Below, in pieces: positions 1-8,721 of a stretch of DNA of 64,000 nucleotides; the stretch's first letter is position 1, and each line of letters begins with the position of its first letter. The position numbers were made by a program, and so were the translations under genes. The notes beneath the pieces are model-generated. The model saw only the letters and a list, made by a program, of their open reading frames with translations. It did not search any database and was not told the DNA's origin. The stretch is from Chloracidobacterium sp. (GTDB taxonomy: Bacteria > Acidobacteriota > Blastocatellia > Pyrinomonadales > Pyrinomonadaceae), in contig JADJTD010000001.1 in NCBI GenBank assembly GCA_016711345.1, forward strand, positions 124,001 to 188,000, in the 5' to 3' direction.

Positions 1-565
1 GAAGACCGACCCAAAAAGACGTGCGGATCGGTGCTCGTGAAACTGTGACCGGGAAATCAGCCGAAAACGTCCTTTTGTCTTCGGTGTTTACCGAAACAAC
101 CAACTTGTAATCGCCCGAGCTATCGAACTGGTAGGAACCACGATACAAACCGCCCAGTTCTTCCGTCGCCGCGATATTCCCGGCAACTACCGCACCGTCA
201 GGCCTTGTAATGCTAAACATAACGGCGGCCTTTTCGACCGGCAACGGCCCCGAACCGAACCCACCCTGAACCGTTTCGCTCAATGAGACAAGAACATGTC
301 CCGTTTCACCGGAGCGCGGATCGCCTGGGAGGCGTTTCATAATGACAGTCAGCTCTCCGCTGTCATTTTTCACATTCCGTTCTGAGGTAATCGTCGAGAT
401 TGCGCCTGACGGCGTTCCTGCCGGAGCTTGTCCGTTAGCAGCGAAGGCCGTCACGAGACTTAGAGCAAATACCCAGGCTGAGGCAAAGAACGATATCTGA
501 AATCGCCTCCCTGTTGGGCAAACTGAACGAGCCCTGAGCATTAAGTTTTTGATGGACTTGAACAT
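1..565 (-). CDS. Partial secreted YtkA/FixH-like protein (3' end beyond window)
   Basis: The minus strand is open from an ATG at 565 to the window edge, about 188 codons without a stop. The N-terminus has a basic stretch followed by a hydrophobic segment ending near AFAANGQA, which looks like a signal peptide. The rest reads as a beta-rich periplasmic domain with a SGDYKLVVSV-like segment, as in YtkA/FixH-like domains that sit beside metal efflux genes. The ATG overlaps the TAA stop of the upstream lipoprotein gene (TAATG), so translation is probably coupled; a second in-frame ATG lies at 541. It is the last visible member of the operon that starts near 3354. The function is inferred from the neighbours and general fold; the C-terminus is not visible. 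Confidence 0.6.
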   Translation of the reverse strand, partial: MFKSIKNLMLRARSVCPTGRRFQISFFASAWVFALSLVTAFAANGQAPAGTPSGAISTITSERNVKNDSGELTVIMKRLPGDPRSGETGHVLVSLSETVQGGFGSGPLPVEKAAVMFSITRPDGAVVAGNIAATEELGGLYRGSYQFDSSGDYKLVVSVNTEDKRTFSADFPVTVSRAPIRTSFWVGL

Positions 566-1179
566 TAATGTGTGTGTGCCTTGCCGTACAGAGCCTGCAT
601 CGACAAAACATCGATCCTCACGGCGTCGGTTATTGCTTTTGCCACATCATCCTTGGCACCGTTTGCCTTGATGTCTGCCCCTAGCAGCAGGTCGTCATCA
701 TGGCCCTTCCCTGCAAACTGGCTGAGAAAACCGGCCGGCACGCCTTCCGCCTTAATCTCTTTAATTGACGGCGACCCTTCCTTGTTCTCATATATGACTA
801 TGATCTCCTTGCCCGCCGCCTTGACGATCGTGACGGATCCGATCTGCGTTTTTGTACCATTCGCAGTGGAAAATCCCGGATAGGAGTGATGATCTTTCTC
901 GGAAACTTTCCCGCCCGTGTCTTTTTCAATAGAAGCTATCTGAGCATCGGTCAGCTCTTTGTGCATGGCCGTAAATGTTTGTGCGCCGGGAAGTGCCGCC
1001 TTGACCGAGGCCGGAATCTCATCGGCTTTCGGGGGTGCGGCAGCGTTATTTGCAGCGGTCGAGTTCGCGGGCGCTTTATTCGCGGTTGCTGTGTTAGCGG
1101 CGGGGGTTGGTGTTCCGCCGGAACACGCTAGTGAAAACAGGCTCGCGGTAATCACAGTTACAAATATGAGTATTTTCAT
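565..1179 (-). CDS. Secreted lipoprotein of unknown function in metal-efflux operon
   Basis: A 204-residue protein with a lipoprotein signal: a short basic start, a hydrophobic stretch and a lipobox ending in LAC at about residue 19. An Ala/Asn/Thr-rich linker follows to about residue 50. The globular part contains DDHHSY-like and DDD acidic/His clusters and ends in KAHTH, which could bind metal (inference). It overlaps the outer-membrane efflux gene by four bases (ATGA) and its stop overlaps the start of the next gene, so all three are co-translated. The middle part loosely resembles FMN-binding-type lipoproteins (ALPGAQ, followed by a GKEIIVIYE-like strand), but I cannot assign a family. 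Confidence 0.75.
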   Translation of the reverse strand: MKILIFVTVITASLFSLACSGGTPTPAANTATANKAPANSTAANNAAAPPKADEIPASVKAALPGAQTFTAMHKELTDAQIASIEKDTGGKVSEKDHHSYPGFSTANGTKTQIGSVTIVKAAGKEIIVIYENKEGSPSIKEIKAEGVPAGFLSQFAGKGHDDDLLLGADIKANGAKDDVAKAITDAVRIDVLSMQALYGKAHTH

Positions 1180-2702
1180 TTTTTCTCCTCTTCTATTCTT
1201 GGTTTGGTCGATTTTAGTAATCCAATACGTTCGGTTTTATCCTCGTTGATCGACTTCAAAAATTCTTCCCTGTTAAACTGTCTCGGCACTATCCTGGTAT
1301 CGGGGAGGACCGATGTCGATCCCGGCATGAAGGCGGATGGCGGCAGGGCCGCACCGACTGCTGCCTCGAGTGCTGTTAAGGTCGTGTAGTATTCTTCCAA
1401 AACCCGGTTGTAATTCGTAACGTTCTCGTTCAAACGACGCTGTTCGTTAACGACCTCAAACACCGAAAACTCGCCCGCGTTGTAGGCTGCTCGGACAGTC
1501 TGTAGATTTGCCTCAGCTCTCGGCAGGATTTGAGTTGTGTACAGCACCAGCTTTTCTGCCGCAGCCCGATACTGGCCGTAAGCAACAGCGACATCACGCC
1601 GTATCGTCGCCTCTAAAAATTCACGTGTCCGCACCGCCTGAACCTGTTCGCCGACAGCGGAGGCAATGCCGCCTTGATTACGGTTTGACACCGGTAGATC
1701 TATCGACACGCCGAATGTCAGTTCGTTGTCGCGACTGTTGATAATTCCGCCGCCGGCTGATGCGGGCAGATCGGTAAATGCCTTGGTACGCGAAAAACGC
1801 ACCGATGGCGTAATATCCGGAGCGGCCTGTGCCCGAGCCAGGTTTAGCCTCGCGGTTCCCAGCCGCTCGCCGATCCGCGCGGCCTGTAAGTCGGAGCGAT
1901 CGCTCAACGCCTTTTGTGTGAGTTCGCTAAGTCCCAGATCGAGGCGTGGAGGCCGGTCGGACTGAGGCTCCAAGCGAAGCGGGTCCGAGACATCGGATCC
2001 GATCAACGTCCGAATTCTTAACAAGGCAGTTTCCAATTCGTTTCTCGCTTCGATCCTTTGGATCTTGAGGCGATCGCTTTCGACCTTGACTAAATTCAGG
2101 TCGAGCGGTGCCACATCGCCCTCGTTTAAGCGTGCTTCCGTTACCCGCACCAATTCCGAGTCTGCGGCCAGAAGTCTTTCCAATACATCGAGCTGCCTCG
2201 CGGCCGATATAGCCCGCGCGTAATCACGGCGAATTTCGACAGCGATATTCCGTTCGATAGCCGCGACCTCGGCCCGAACCTGCTGGAGTTCGAGTTCCGC
2301 AACGGCCCGTCGCTTTCCACGTTTTCCTCCGAGCTCAAAAGGTTGAGCTAACCCTGCGGAAAAGTCATACTCGCTTTCGCCGCCCAGAAAACGGGGGCTT
2401 CCGTATTCGGTGCTAAAGACCGGATTTGGCCGAAGTCCGGCTTGAACCAGACGCCCTTCGGCTATCGCGAGCCGTTGGCGCGCTGCGAGCAGATCCGCTC
2501 GCCGGCTGCCAGCACTTTCTACAAGCCGCTCGACACTCATGCCATCCTGGCCAATGTATTGAAGCGACGGGGCCGGAGTCGGAACGGGCGAGGGAACAGT
2601 TTGCTGGGCCAATGCCGAATGAAAGCCGCCAAAAAAGAGGACGGCTAAACCGAGCTTTGCTGAATACTCAACTACGATCGCTAAAATATTCCTTATGCCC
2701 AT
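1176..2702 (-). CDS. CzcC/TolC-like outer-membrane efflux protein
   Basis: A TolC-family outer-membrane channel of about 508 residues from the ATG at 2702; the frame stays open upstream to 2798 but that part lacks signal-peptide character. The chosen start gives a signal peptide ending near SALAQQ. Two outer-membrane-factor repeats are visible, each with long amphipathic helices (KRGKRRAVAELELQ, and ARAQAAPDITPSVRFSRT followed by GVSIDLPVSNRNQGG), a hallmark of CzcC-type proteins. Such proteins form the outer-membrane duct of RND metal exporters. The matching RND pump and adaptor are not in the window; they may lie beyond position 1. The stop overlaps the lipoprotein start by four bases. Confidence 0.85.
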   Translation of the reverse strand: MGIRNILAIVVEYSAKLGLAVLFFGGFHSALAQQTVPSPVPTPAPSLQYIGQDGMSVERLVESAGSRRADLLAARQRLAIAEGRLVQAGLRPNPVFSTEYGSPRFLGGESEYDFSAGLAQPFELGGKRGKRRAVAELELQQVRAEVAAIERNIAVEIRRDYARAISAARQLDVLERLLAADSELVRVTEARLNEGDVAPLDLNLVKVESDRLKIQRIEARNELETALLRIRTLIGSDVSDPLRLEPQSDRPPRLDLGLSELTQKALSDRSDLQAARIGERLGTARLNLARAQAAPDITPSVRFSRTKAFTDLPASAGGGIINSRDNELTFGVSIDLPVSNRNQGGIASAVGEQVQAVRTREFLEATIRRDVAVAYGQYRAAAEKLVLYTTQILPRAEANLQTVRAAYNAGEFSVFEVVNEQRRLNENVTNYNRVLEEYYTTLTALEAAVGAALPPSAFMPGSTSVLPDTRIVPRQFNREEFLKSINEDKTERIGLLKSTKPRIEEEKK

Positions 2703-2733
2703 GGAGTGTCGGTAAACGATGTTCGCTAGATTC

Positions 2734-3354
2734 TTATGCAGAAAGTGCTTCCTCGTTAACTCCGGGGCCAGCGGCGAAACGCCACACGAAAAACACAAGC
2801 CCGAAAAGCAAAATTATTACAAGCAAAAAGACAACGCCGATCACCAATTGCGTGAACCAAGACGTTCCGCCCTCGGCCGTAACCGCGGGCGGCTTTACTT
2901 CGATTCCGGAAAAAGTGGCAGTGTCAGTTTCGCCGTCGTGCGACACGTTAGCCCGCATCTTGTAAACGCCGGACGGAATCGCGGGAAAGGTCACGCTGTA
3001 TGTGCCCGCTTGTTCGCCAGCCGCAACCGTCGCATTAAAGACCGCACCGCTCGCCGATTCGACCTCAACCTTGGCATCGACAGCCTTGAAAGGTTCGTTG
3101 GTCTCAAATTTCGTAATAAAAAGAAGCCCGGCCGTAGGCTTGTCCGGCTCCATCGAAGGGTGCTTTACCATTAGCTCGAGTTCGCCCAAACGAGTTGAAT
3201 GGGATACAACGCCCTTTGCGTTCGCCGTGGACTTTGGCTTCGCGTCACCATGATCCTCGCCACCATGAGCGAGCATCGCGGTAGGCGAGACAACAGTGAA
3301 CAGGACGCTACCCAGAATAAAAAACCCAATATATCGCGCGATCTGACCTCTCAT
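2734..3354 (-). CDS. YtkA-like membrane-anchored protein of metal-efflux operon
   Basis: A 206-residue protein with a signal peptide, then a His/Asp-rich segment AHGGEDHGD that could bind metal, a beta-sandwich-like domain (about residues 50-150), a C-terminal membrane helix (about 165-195) and a short cytoplasmic tail. This is the usual shape of the membrane YtkA-like proteins found ahead of CzcC-type genes. It is the first gene of the minus-strand operon; its stop lies about 30 bases before the efflux start. A role in metal sensing, binding or envelope delivery is inference. Confidence 0.75.
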   Translation of the reverse strand: MRGQIARYIGFFILGSVLFTVVSPTAMLAHGGEDHGDAKPKSTANAKGVVSHSTRLGELELMVKHPSMEPDKPTAGLLFITKFETNEPFKAVDAKVEVESASGAVFNATVAAGEQAGTYSVTFPAIPSGVYKMRANVSHDGETDTATFSGIEVKPPAVTAEGGTSWFTQLVIGVVFLLVIILLFGLVFFVWRFAAGPGVNEEALSA

Positions 3355-3649
3355 ATACTCGGAACTGATTGCAACAGCTATACCACTCGCGTTTTTGAAT
3401 GTTTATTGAGTTTAACGGGAGTATTCGAGAAGACGATGTTTGCAAAATGTGCAAAAAGAGACAGCAGTTGTCTGTTATCAAACACCAAGGGCGGGTAAGC
3501 GAGATCTTACGTAAACCAGCTTTCTGATTTTGAAAATCGAATGAGGATTAGCACGAGATTTGCGACTGCGAATATGACGGGATGCCATGAAAAACTTTGG
3601 ATGATTTTTCGTGTAGATTGAAATCAATGAGAGACTAGACGGGCCCAAC
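3355..3649. other. Intergenic region between metal operon and radical SAM cassette
   Basis: A 295-base stretch without a convincing gene. It must hold the promoter of the metal-efflux operon, but no clear -35/-10 pair stands out. A TGCAAAA motif occurs twice within 15 bases around 3440-3455. It also lies downstream of the radical SAM gene, so it could mark the boundary of the mobile cassette; I see no tRNA gene or direct repeat to support an attachment site. Confidence 0.4.
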
Positions 3650-4294
3650 CTATTTCTGCTGTATCAAGCGCTGATTCGCTGACCCTCGATACTCCCCTGT
3701 TTCAGCGACTAGAGATGATTCAAAAGGACCGTCAATGAGCAAGTCAATGTGGGATAGAATATAGGTGACGCTAGGGTCGTCTTTTGTAGATAAATACTCG
3801 ATAGTATTGCCCGTGTAGACGATAATGTGGGAGCCAAGTTTATTCAGTCTCAACACAAGTTCCGCCACGGAATCAGATTGATCAAAAGGCTCGCCTCCGA
3901 GAATTGTTACACCGTCGTTTTCATGGCGTTTTGAAACGATCTCTTCGAGAATTGAGGAAATAGAAACCTTTTTCCCGTTGTGGCGATCGTGAGTTTCGGG
4001 AACGTAGCAACCTGGACAACGAATTGAACAACCCGCAACTTGAATCACGCTCCGACGACCCGGACCATCAACCACCGACTTGTGATATATGCGATGAAGC
4101 CAGATGTAATAGCGATCATCCTTAAGGTTACCCGGTTCCCAAGACTGACCTTGCATCGGCTTTCCGCAATTCAAATTTTGGGAAGTTCCAAGGTCGTCTC
4201 TGAGATCGATCAGTTGATCAGCGGGAATGCCTGAGACTTCAGCGGTAAGTTTCCCACTGTCTGGTTCGAGTATGAAGGTGATCTTATTACTCAT
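3650..4294 (-). CDS. NrdG-like radical SAM 4Fe-4S protein
   Basis: A 214-residue protein with the radical SAM cluster motif CxxxCxxC at C89, C93 and C96 (GCSIRCPGC), a GGEP motif at about 133-136 and a YRGSANQR-like C-terminus. These are typical of the small activating enzymes related to the anaerobic ribonucleotide reductase activase NrdG. There is no reductase partner nearby. Instead it is the last gene of a DUF2997-DUF1257-Ycf46-type cassette, a neighbourhood seen for this subgroup in plasmids and phages, so its target is probably not ribonucleotide reductase. The N-terminal 60 residues precede the radical SAM core and may form a small extra domain. Its ATG overlaps the DUF2997 stop (ATGA). 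Confidence 0.85.
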   Translation of the reverse strand: MSNKITFILEPDSGKLTAEVSGIPADQLIDLRDDLGTSQNLNCGKPMQGQSWEPGNLKDDRYYIWLHRIYHKSVVDGPGRRSVIQVAGCSIRCPGCYVPETHDRHNGKKVSISSILEEIVSKRHENDGVTILGGEPFDQSDSVAELVLRLNKLGSHIIVYTGNTIEYLSTKDDPSVTYILSHIDLLIDGPFESSLVAETGEYRGSANQRLIQQK

Positions 4295-4482
4295 CGTAGT
4301 TTATTGGTCTGTTTGACACTCGGCGTGACAAAATACTCTTGCTTTTTAGTCTCAATAGAGGGGTCACCTAAAATCTCCTTCAGCTGTCTAGCAGCCTTCT
4401 CGCACGCAGTCCCTTGATACCCTTTTATCTCGGTTTCGCATGTTCCGCGTTCGGTATCGATCTTGAATTCAACTTCGGGCAT
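4291..4482 (-). CDS. DUF2997 family small protein
   Basis: A 63-residue protein with the family pattern: an EFKIDTERG strand, an acidic turn and a helix GTACEKAARQLKEILG. DUF2997 proteins are found beside DUF1257 and Ycf46-like ATPases, also in cyanobacteria, and their function is unknown. A strong ribosome binding site (GAGGAGG, about nine bases before the ATG) lies upstream. The gene overlaps the radical SAM gene by four bases, which implies coupled expression. Confidence 0.8.
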   Translation of the reverse strand: MPEVEFKIDTERGTCETEIKGYQGTACEKAARQLKEILGDPSIETKKQEYFVTPSVKQTNKLR

Positions 4483-4496
4483 TGTCGGTATCCTCC

Positions 4497-4895
4497 TCAG
4501 TATTTGATTCTTATTTTGAGAGTTTTTCCGATTCGTTCCTTGATAAGCGTGCCGCCGAGCTTCTTGGCCATCTTTCTTGCCGCTGCTTCGTGATAGCTGT
4601 TCTGAAGCCTGATCACGAAGTCTTTCCCTAAGTGGTAATTCAGGTCCATATCATCGATAACGGCAACATAGCCTTTTGACGTTTTCCGGAAGCCGATATC
4701 TCCTAAAAGCGATCGTCCACGTACTTGCCGACGCCTGATTACGACGTCGGCTGTTTGTGGATCCCGCTTATCCCATCCTTCGAGAGGAATGTCAGTTCCT
4801 ATAGTCGGAGATGCGAAACCACATTCGGCTAATGCTTCGAGGAGCAACTCGCGATTCGGGAATGACTGGGATTCAAAGGTCATATATTTGCTCAT
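4497..4895 (-). CDS. DUF1257 (Ycf35-like) protein
   Basis: A 132-residue protein matching the DUF1257/Ycf35 pattern: MSKYMTFES start, a helix with NRELLLEALAECGF, a central strand with DIGFRKTSKGYVAVID, and a C-terminal helix (YHEAAARKMAKKLGG) followed by a basic strand. The family occurs in plastids, cyanobacteria and on plasmids, in company with DUF2997 and Ycf46-like AAA proteins; its biochemical role is unknown. It lies 15 bases after the AAA gene stop and 14 bases before DUF2997, so it belongs to the same operon. Confidence 0.85.
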   Translation of the reverse strand: MSKYMTFESQSFPNRELLLEALAECGFASPTIGTDIPLEGWDKRDPQTADVVIRRRQVRGRSLLGDIGFRKTSKGYVAVIDDMDLNYHLGKDFVIRLQNSYHEAAARKMAKKLGGTLIKERIGKTLKIRIKY

Positions 4896-4910
4896 TGAGA
4901 TTCTCCGTAG

Positions 4911-6530
4911 TTAGAGTTCATAGATTCGATCGGTGCGGTTTCCGGCAATGCTATTATTCTCGATTCGAGAGCCTACGCCCTTGATATTATTTCGAGCCCA
5001 TTTTCGGATCTCCTCGATCTTCTCGCTCATCATCTGGGCCGTAGGCGTGATGTTCTCGGCGGCTTTAATAATGTCGCGAGTCTCGGCCTGTCGGTCGCCG
5101 TCAATGAACGCTTCGAGAACTCCGTCTTGAACTGCCCCTTCTATTTCCGCGCCAGAGAAGTCTTTGCTCTTATCTACCAGTTTATCGAGATCAAAGTATT
5201 CGGCATCAAGTGCTCTTTTCTTAAGGTGAACCCGGAATATTTCCTTACGATCCTCGGTCTCGGGAAGATCGACGAAGTGAATATATGAGAACCTACCGAT
5301 CCTGAACTGTTCGGATTCGAGTTCGCGTACGTCATTGGCGGTAGCGAATACAAGAACGTCCTTGTTGTCCTGCATCCAGTTGAGAAGATAGGAGATAGTT
5401 CGTGCTGTCTCACCGCCGTCCGTCTTGTTGGACGACTTCATTCCTGAGACCGCTTTTTCGAACTCGCTGATACCAAGAATCCCTTTAATCGTGCCAGCGA
5501 TAGATAACGCCCGCTTTATCGACATCGCGGATGAGCCAATGACACCTCCGCCCTCACCCATAATCGAACCAAAGTCCAGATCAAGCAGAGCCCGATTCGT
5601 GATGCTTGACGCAACCCGTTTACAGAGATCCTTTCCGCACCCCGGCAATCCAACGAGGAGAATTCCCTTGCAAGGTTCGACGTGGCGTGCTTTTGCTCTC
5701 GGACTGAATGTGTATGCCGCGCGTTCAAGGATGGCTCGAAGCGATTGGTAGCCGCCTAAGTTGCTTGCCGGTTCTGGATGCACATAGGTCAATGAGCCGC
5801 TACCGCGTATGACATTCTTCTTTTCTTCAAGAATGACATTGATCGAATCCTGATTGAGCCCGTTACAACTGATGACTGCTTTCGCAACGACATTGCTGAT
5901 CTCGACAGCTGTTAGACCAAGCAGAGACTGCTGAAGCGCGTCTTGCGTCTCCTTGGTCAGACTAATATCCAGACCATTGGAACGCAGGTTTTCAAACTGA
6001 AGTTCGATCGAGTCTTCGATCTCCGACTCCCTCGGAAGGTCGAGTTCTATCTGCGTGACTTCCTTTTCGAGTGTTTTGAGTTCCGGGAAATTCGGCCCCA
6101 CAAACAAGACCGTTGCTTTTGTCGATTTCAACTTCCAGGCGATCTCACGAAGCCTTCGAACCAGCAAAGGATCTTCCTGCCCATATGGTGAGATATAAGG
6201 AGCGTAGTCACATAGCAGGAAAATACCTGTCTTCTGCTCGCTGATAAAGCCAAGAAGGCTTTCGGGGTCTTCAGTATCGCCGATCGTTTGAGGCAAACTT
6301 AGTAGTCCCTCTTTCGGATCGACTACCTTCTGAAGGCCGCTTGGACGACTCCAAAAGTAGAGAGACTTTTCCTTATGCCGCTCCTGAAAGACGAGATCGA
6401 CCAACGCCTCTCTTACGCGATCCTCTTCGAAGGTATTGATTGCGATGAGCGGGTATCGGGCTCTAATCCTAATATCGAGCTCGTGCAGGAACTTCCGGAT
6501 GCTGTCGGCACCCGCTTCTATTTCAGACAT
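4911..6530 (-). CDS. Ycf46-like AAA ATPase with altered Walker motifs
   Basis: A 539-residue protein: an N-terminal region with a RecA-like appearance (about 1-200, IRARYPLIAINTFEEDRV), then an AAA domain (about 260-480) and a C-terminal helical lid (FSGAEIEGAVQDGVLEAF). This is the Ycf46 architecture. The P-loop reads GLPGCGKD, with Asp instead of Ser/Thr after the Lys. The Walker B strand reads ILGISEFEKA, with Ser in place of the usual Asp. Sensor and Arg regions (FATAND, RIGRF) are kept. It may therefore bind nucleotide in an unusual way or be a weak ATPase (inference). It sits between the DUF1257 gene and a possible annealing protein. Confidence 0.85.
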   Translation of the reverse strand: MSEIEAGADSIRKFLHELDIRIRARYPLIAINTFEEDRVREALVDLVFQERHKEKSLYFWSRPSGLQKVVDPKEGLLSLPQTIGDTEDPESLLGFISEQKTGIFLLCDYAPYISPYGQEDPLLVRRLREIAWKLKSTKATVLFVGPNFPELKTLEKEVTQIELDLPRESEIEDSIELQFENLRSNGLDISLTKETQDALQQSLLGLTAVEISNVVAKAVISCNGLNQDSINVILEEKKNVIRGSGSLTYVHPEPASNLGGYQSLRAILERAAYTFSPRAKARHVEPCKGILLVGLPGCGKDLCKRVASSITNRALLDLDFGSIMGEGGGVIGSSAMSIKRALSIAGTIKGILGISEFEKAVSGMKSSNKTDGGETARTISYLLNWMQDNKDVLVFATANDVRELESEQFRIGRFSYIHFVDLPETEDRKEIFRVHLKKRALDAEYFDLDKLVDKSKDFSGAEIEGAVQDGVLEAFIDGDRQAETRDIIKAAENITPTAQMMSEKIEEIRKWARNNIKGVGSRIENNSIAGNRTDRIYEL

Positions 6531-6550
6531 TATTTGTTTGTTGGAAAGTG

Positions 6551-6967
6551 TTATGAAACGGATTGAGTGACAAGACGCCCGTTATGGCCATTTCGTCCAT
6601 TGTTGCCGGTCGGTTTTGCTGCCTCGGTCATCCTTTCGACCTTCTGCATTTCTTCTCGTGAAGCGATGCCGTTGTCGATCTTGAACCCCAGATTTGCTAA
6701 AGCCCTGCCCACAGCGCTTGTTTCACCGTTTTCGATGAAGGATGTCGTGTTCACATATCCCTGACCGCGGACCTCGAAGGCGTGTCCGGTAGAACTAGGT
6801 TCCGCATCATCTCGGTTCCGATACGCTCCGGCTTTTATACACACGAAACCGCTGTCTTCGTTGAGCCTTATGATCTCGGTAACGATCCGGCCGTCCGGGT
6901 ACTTCTCATAGAACTCCGCTATGCGTGCGTGAACCGGAATGTATTTGCTCAGGTCGAAATTTGCCAT
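6551..6967 (-). CDS. Phage/plasmid-type protein, possibly ERF/Rad52-like
   Basis: A 138-residue protein that begins with a YIPVHARIAEFYEKYPDGRI segment and contains ENGETSAVGRALANLGF at about residues 80-97. The latter motif is shared with phage ERF/Rad52-type single-strand annealing proteins and with short phage and plasmid proteins of unknown function. A low-complexity Asn/Gly/His tail (GNNGRNGHNGR) follows. A role in annealing or recombination is plausible, given two SSBs and a primase on the same element, but remains inference. The stop is 20 bases before the start of the Ycf46-like gene. Confidence 0.6.
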   Translation of the reverse strand: MANFDLSKYIPVHARIAEFYEKYPDGRIVTEIIRLNEDSGFVCIKAGAYRNRDDAEPSSTGHAFEVRGQGYVNTTSFIENGETSAVGRALANLGFKIDNGIASREEMQKVERMTEAAKPTGNNGRNGHNGRLVTQSVS

Positions 6968-6992
6968 TTGTGGAGACCTCGTCTTCGTCGAT

Positions 6993-8369
6993 CTAAAGTT
7001 CGAGAGCGCTTAGCCGATCTTCATCAAGGAGTTTCTTTGAATGAACGGATGTCATCCTCAGAAGGTCGCTTAGAGCGGTTCGCATCTCTTCCGGCGAGCG
7101 CTGCTTGGCTTCCCGGCCCGCAGCTGTCTGCAATTGTTCGAGTACATTTTCCAGAGATGTATCGCCTGTGAAGTTCATCAGCTGATACCATTCGCACATC
7201 TGACGTGCTCGTTTGGCCAATGAACCCGATACGAACTCCGCATCCTTCATGCGTTCTGCCATTTCTGAGGCTGATTCGAAGATCTTCGCAGTTATCTGTG
7301 CGAAGCCTTCCTTGATCGGAGATACTGCCTCCTCGGCTTCACGCTTAGCGGCCTCGATTTTCATCTCCCGGATACGCTCCTTAACCTCGCGTTCTCGCCG
7401 GGTTTCAGCAGTAACCTCATCCACCTTTATTTCTTCGATACGGCGTTTTGCATCAATCTCAAGATCGATCTTCGTCTGCTCAGAATTGATACGAGTGGCT
7501 TCGAGGGCAAGCGATTTCGTGAGGTTTCGCTCGGCGATCATCTCCGACCCGAGAATGATCACCTTCGGCTTCATTGTTATCACGAGGCCATCGCGGATCA
7601 TCTCGCGTGTAGGGACCATTCCGATGGCTTGTGCCGCGACCGCGTTTACGAACTCCTCTCTATCGAAAAGCTCATCGCTTGTCGCCTCGAACCTGTCGGC
7701 AGAATCTCTCGCAAGCTGATAGAAACTGTCCTGTAGGATGCTCAGGATCTCGTCGTATTTGGAAAGAACTTCACTCTTTGCCGCGGCGAGAGTTTCGCAG
7801 GCTTGAAGGTATGTTTTTTCGAAAGATTCGAACGCGGTCCAAGGAATCCACTTGTACTCACTCGTTCCCCAGACGGTCTCGCAGAGGGTGAATCTGAAGC
7901 CGAATTTGTTGAGGGCGTTATGAGCCTGGGCCGCGCCACGCATCAGGCGATTCCGATATACATCAGGCAGCAATCCAGCTCTCGGAGGACTTACCCTGAC
8001 GGCCGCATTCTCAGGTAGCTGGACCCCGAGAGTTTTCCATTCCAGTTGCCGAACAAGACTGCCGAACCCTCGGCAATCGATGTTCATGAAGATGCCTTCA
8101 CTTTCCAGCGTCGACAGATCGAAAGGAAGAGATTCAACCTCTCCGGCACTGATGCCCAGTTCCGCCGCAGCTCGCTCCTTCCTGGTTCCCAGGCGGGTTA
8201 GCACTTTCTGAGCAATTTCAGATGGAACTTCTACCGAAGAATTTGGTGCGATTTCTTCTGTGGATTTGCCCTCTTTCTGAGTGCCACCGAACACATTTCG
8301 GAGCACCGAAGATGCTAAAGATGGCAATACCTGCGTGCCGGCAACTCCGGCAGATGTTTGAGTTTCCAT
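6993..8369 (-). CDS. Coiled-coil protein of unknown function
   Basis: I do not recognise this family. From the ATG at 8369 it has 458 residues; in-frame starts also exist at 8375 and 8384, but an AGGA six bases ahead favours 8369. An N-terminal low-complexity part (to about residue 50) is followed by a globular region with a conserved-looking FGFRFTLCETVWGTSEYKWI stretch. A long charged coiled coil lies at about 285-360 (EIDAKRRIEEIKVDEV and following). The C-terminal 100 residues are helical. It sits between the possible annealing gene and DUF2958 on the same strand with short gaps, so it is part of the cassette. Confidence 0.7.
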   Translation of the reverse strand: METQTSAGVAGTQVLPSLASSVLRNVFGGTQKEGKSTEEIAPNSSVEVPSEIAQKVLTRLGTRKERAAAELGISAGEVESLPFDLSTLESEGIFMNIDCRGFGSLVRQLEWKTLGVQLPENAAVRVSPPRAGLLPDVYRNRLMRGAAQAHNALNKFGFRFTLCETVWGTSEYKWIPWTAFESFEKTYLQACETLAAAKSEVLSKYDEILSILQDSFYQLARDSADRFEATSDELFDREEFVNAVAAQAIGMVPTREMIRDGLVITMKPKVIILGSEMIAERNLTKSLALEATRINSEQTKIDLEIDAKRRIEEIKVDEVTAETRREREVKERIREMKIEAAKREAEEAVSPIKEGFAQITAKIFESASEMAERMKDAEFVSGSLAKRARQMCEWYQLMNFTGDTSLENVLEQLQTAAGREAKQRSPEEMRTALSDLLRMTSVHSKKLLDEDRLSALEL

Positions 8370-8387
8370 TCGCATCCTGTCCACCGC

Positions 8388-8708
8388 TTAATTTTCCGCG
8401 ATTCCGTAATGCCGCAAACACGTGGATAACGGCCTTGGCAAATGATCCTCGGCGCGACCAACTTTGATCCCGTTGATGTCGATGGACTCCAGTTCACTCA
8501 GACAGAAATATCCCCATTCGCGCGCAAGCCCGACCACATAACCAAAGAAGCAAATGTCGCCTTCATATGCATCGCCTTCTGTGACGAACCATATCCATCC
8601 GCTCAGTGGAAATTGGAACACGGCATATACGGTCGGATTCTTGTTTCCCTCTTGGTCACTGATCCGTGGCAGGACACTTTCAATTTCTTTTGGTAAGAGT
8701 TCCGACAT
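8388..8708 (-). CDS. DUF2958 family protein
   Basis: A 106-residue protein starting at MSELLPKEIESVLPR (ATG at 8708). The frame is open upstream to 8810, but that part runs into the ThiF gene and lacks family character. The pattern (start as above, then VYAVFQFPLSGWIWFVTEG, FFGYVVGLAREWGYFCLSELES) is typical of DUF2958, a small acidic protein family common on plasmids and conjugative elements; its function is unknown. It lies 13 bases after the ThiF stop and just ahead of the coiled-coil gene, joining the ubiquitin-like genes to the Ycf46 cassette in one run. Confidence 0.85.
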   Translation of the reverse strand: MSELLPKEIESVLPRISDQEGNKNPTVYAVFQFPLSGWIWFVTEGDAYEGDICFFGYVVGLAREWGYFCLSELESIDINGIKVGRAEDHLPRPLSTCLRHYGIAEN

Positions 8709-8721
8709 AACCGTTTTTGAT

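Noticed and set aside
2703..2798. Upstream extension of the CzcC-like gene to 2798
   Set aside because: That part overlaps the YtkA-like gene and does not give a signal peptide; the ATG at 2702 does.
3355..3649. Attachment site or tRNA boundary at the left edge of the cassette
   Set aside because: No tRNA-like clover leaf, integrase gene or direct repeat with the right end could be found.
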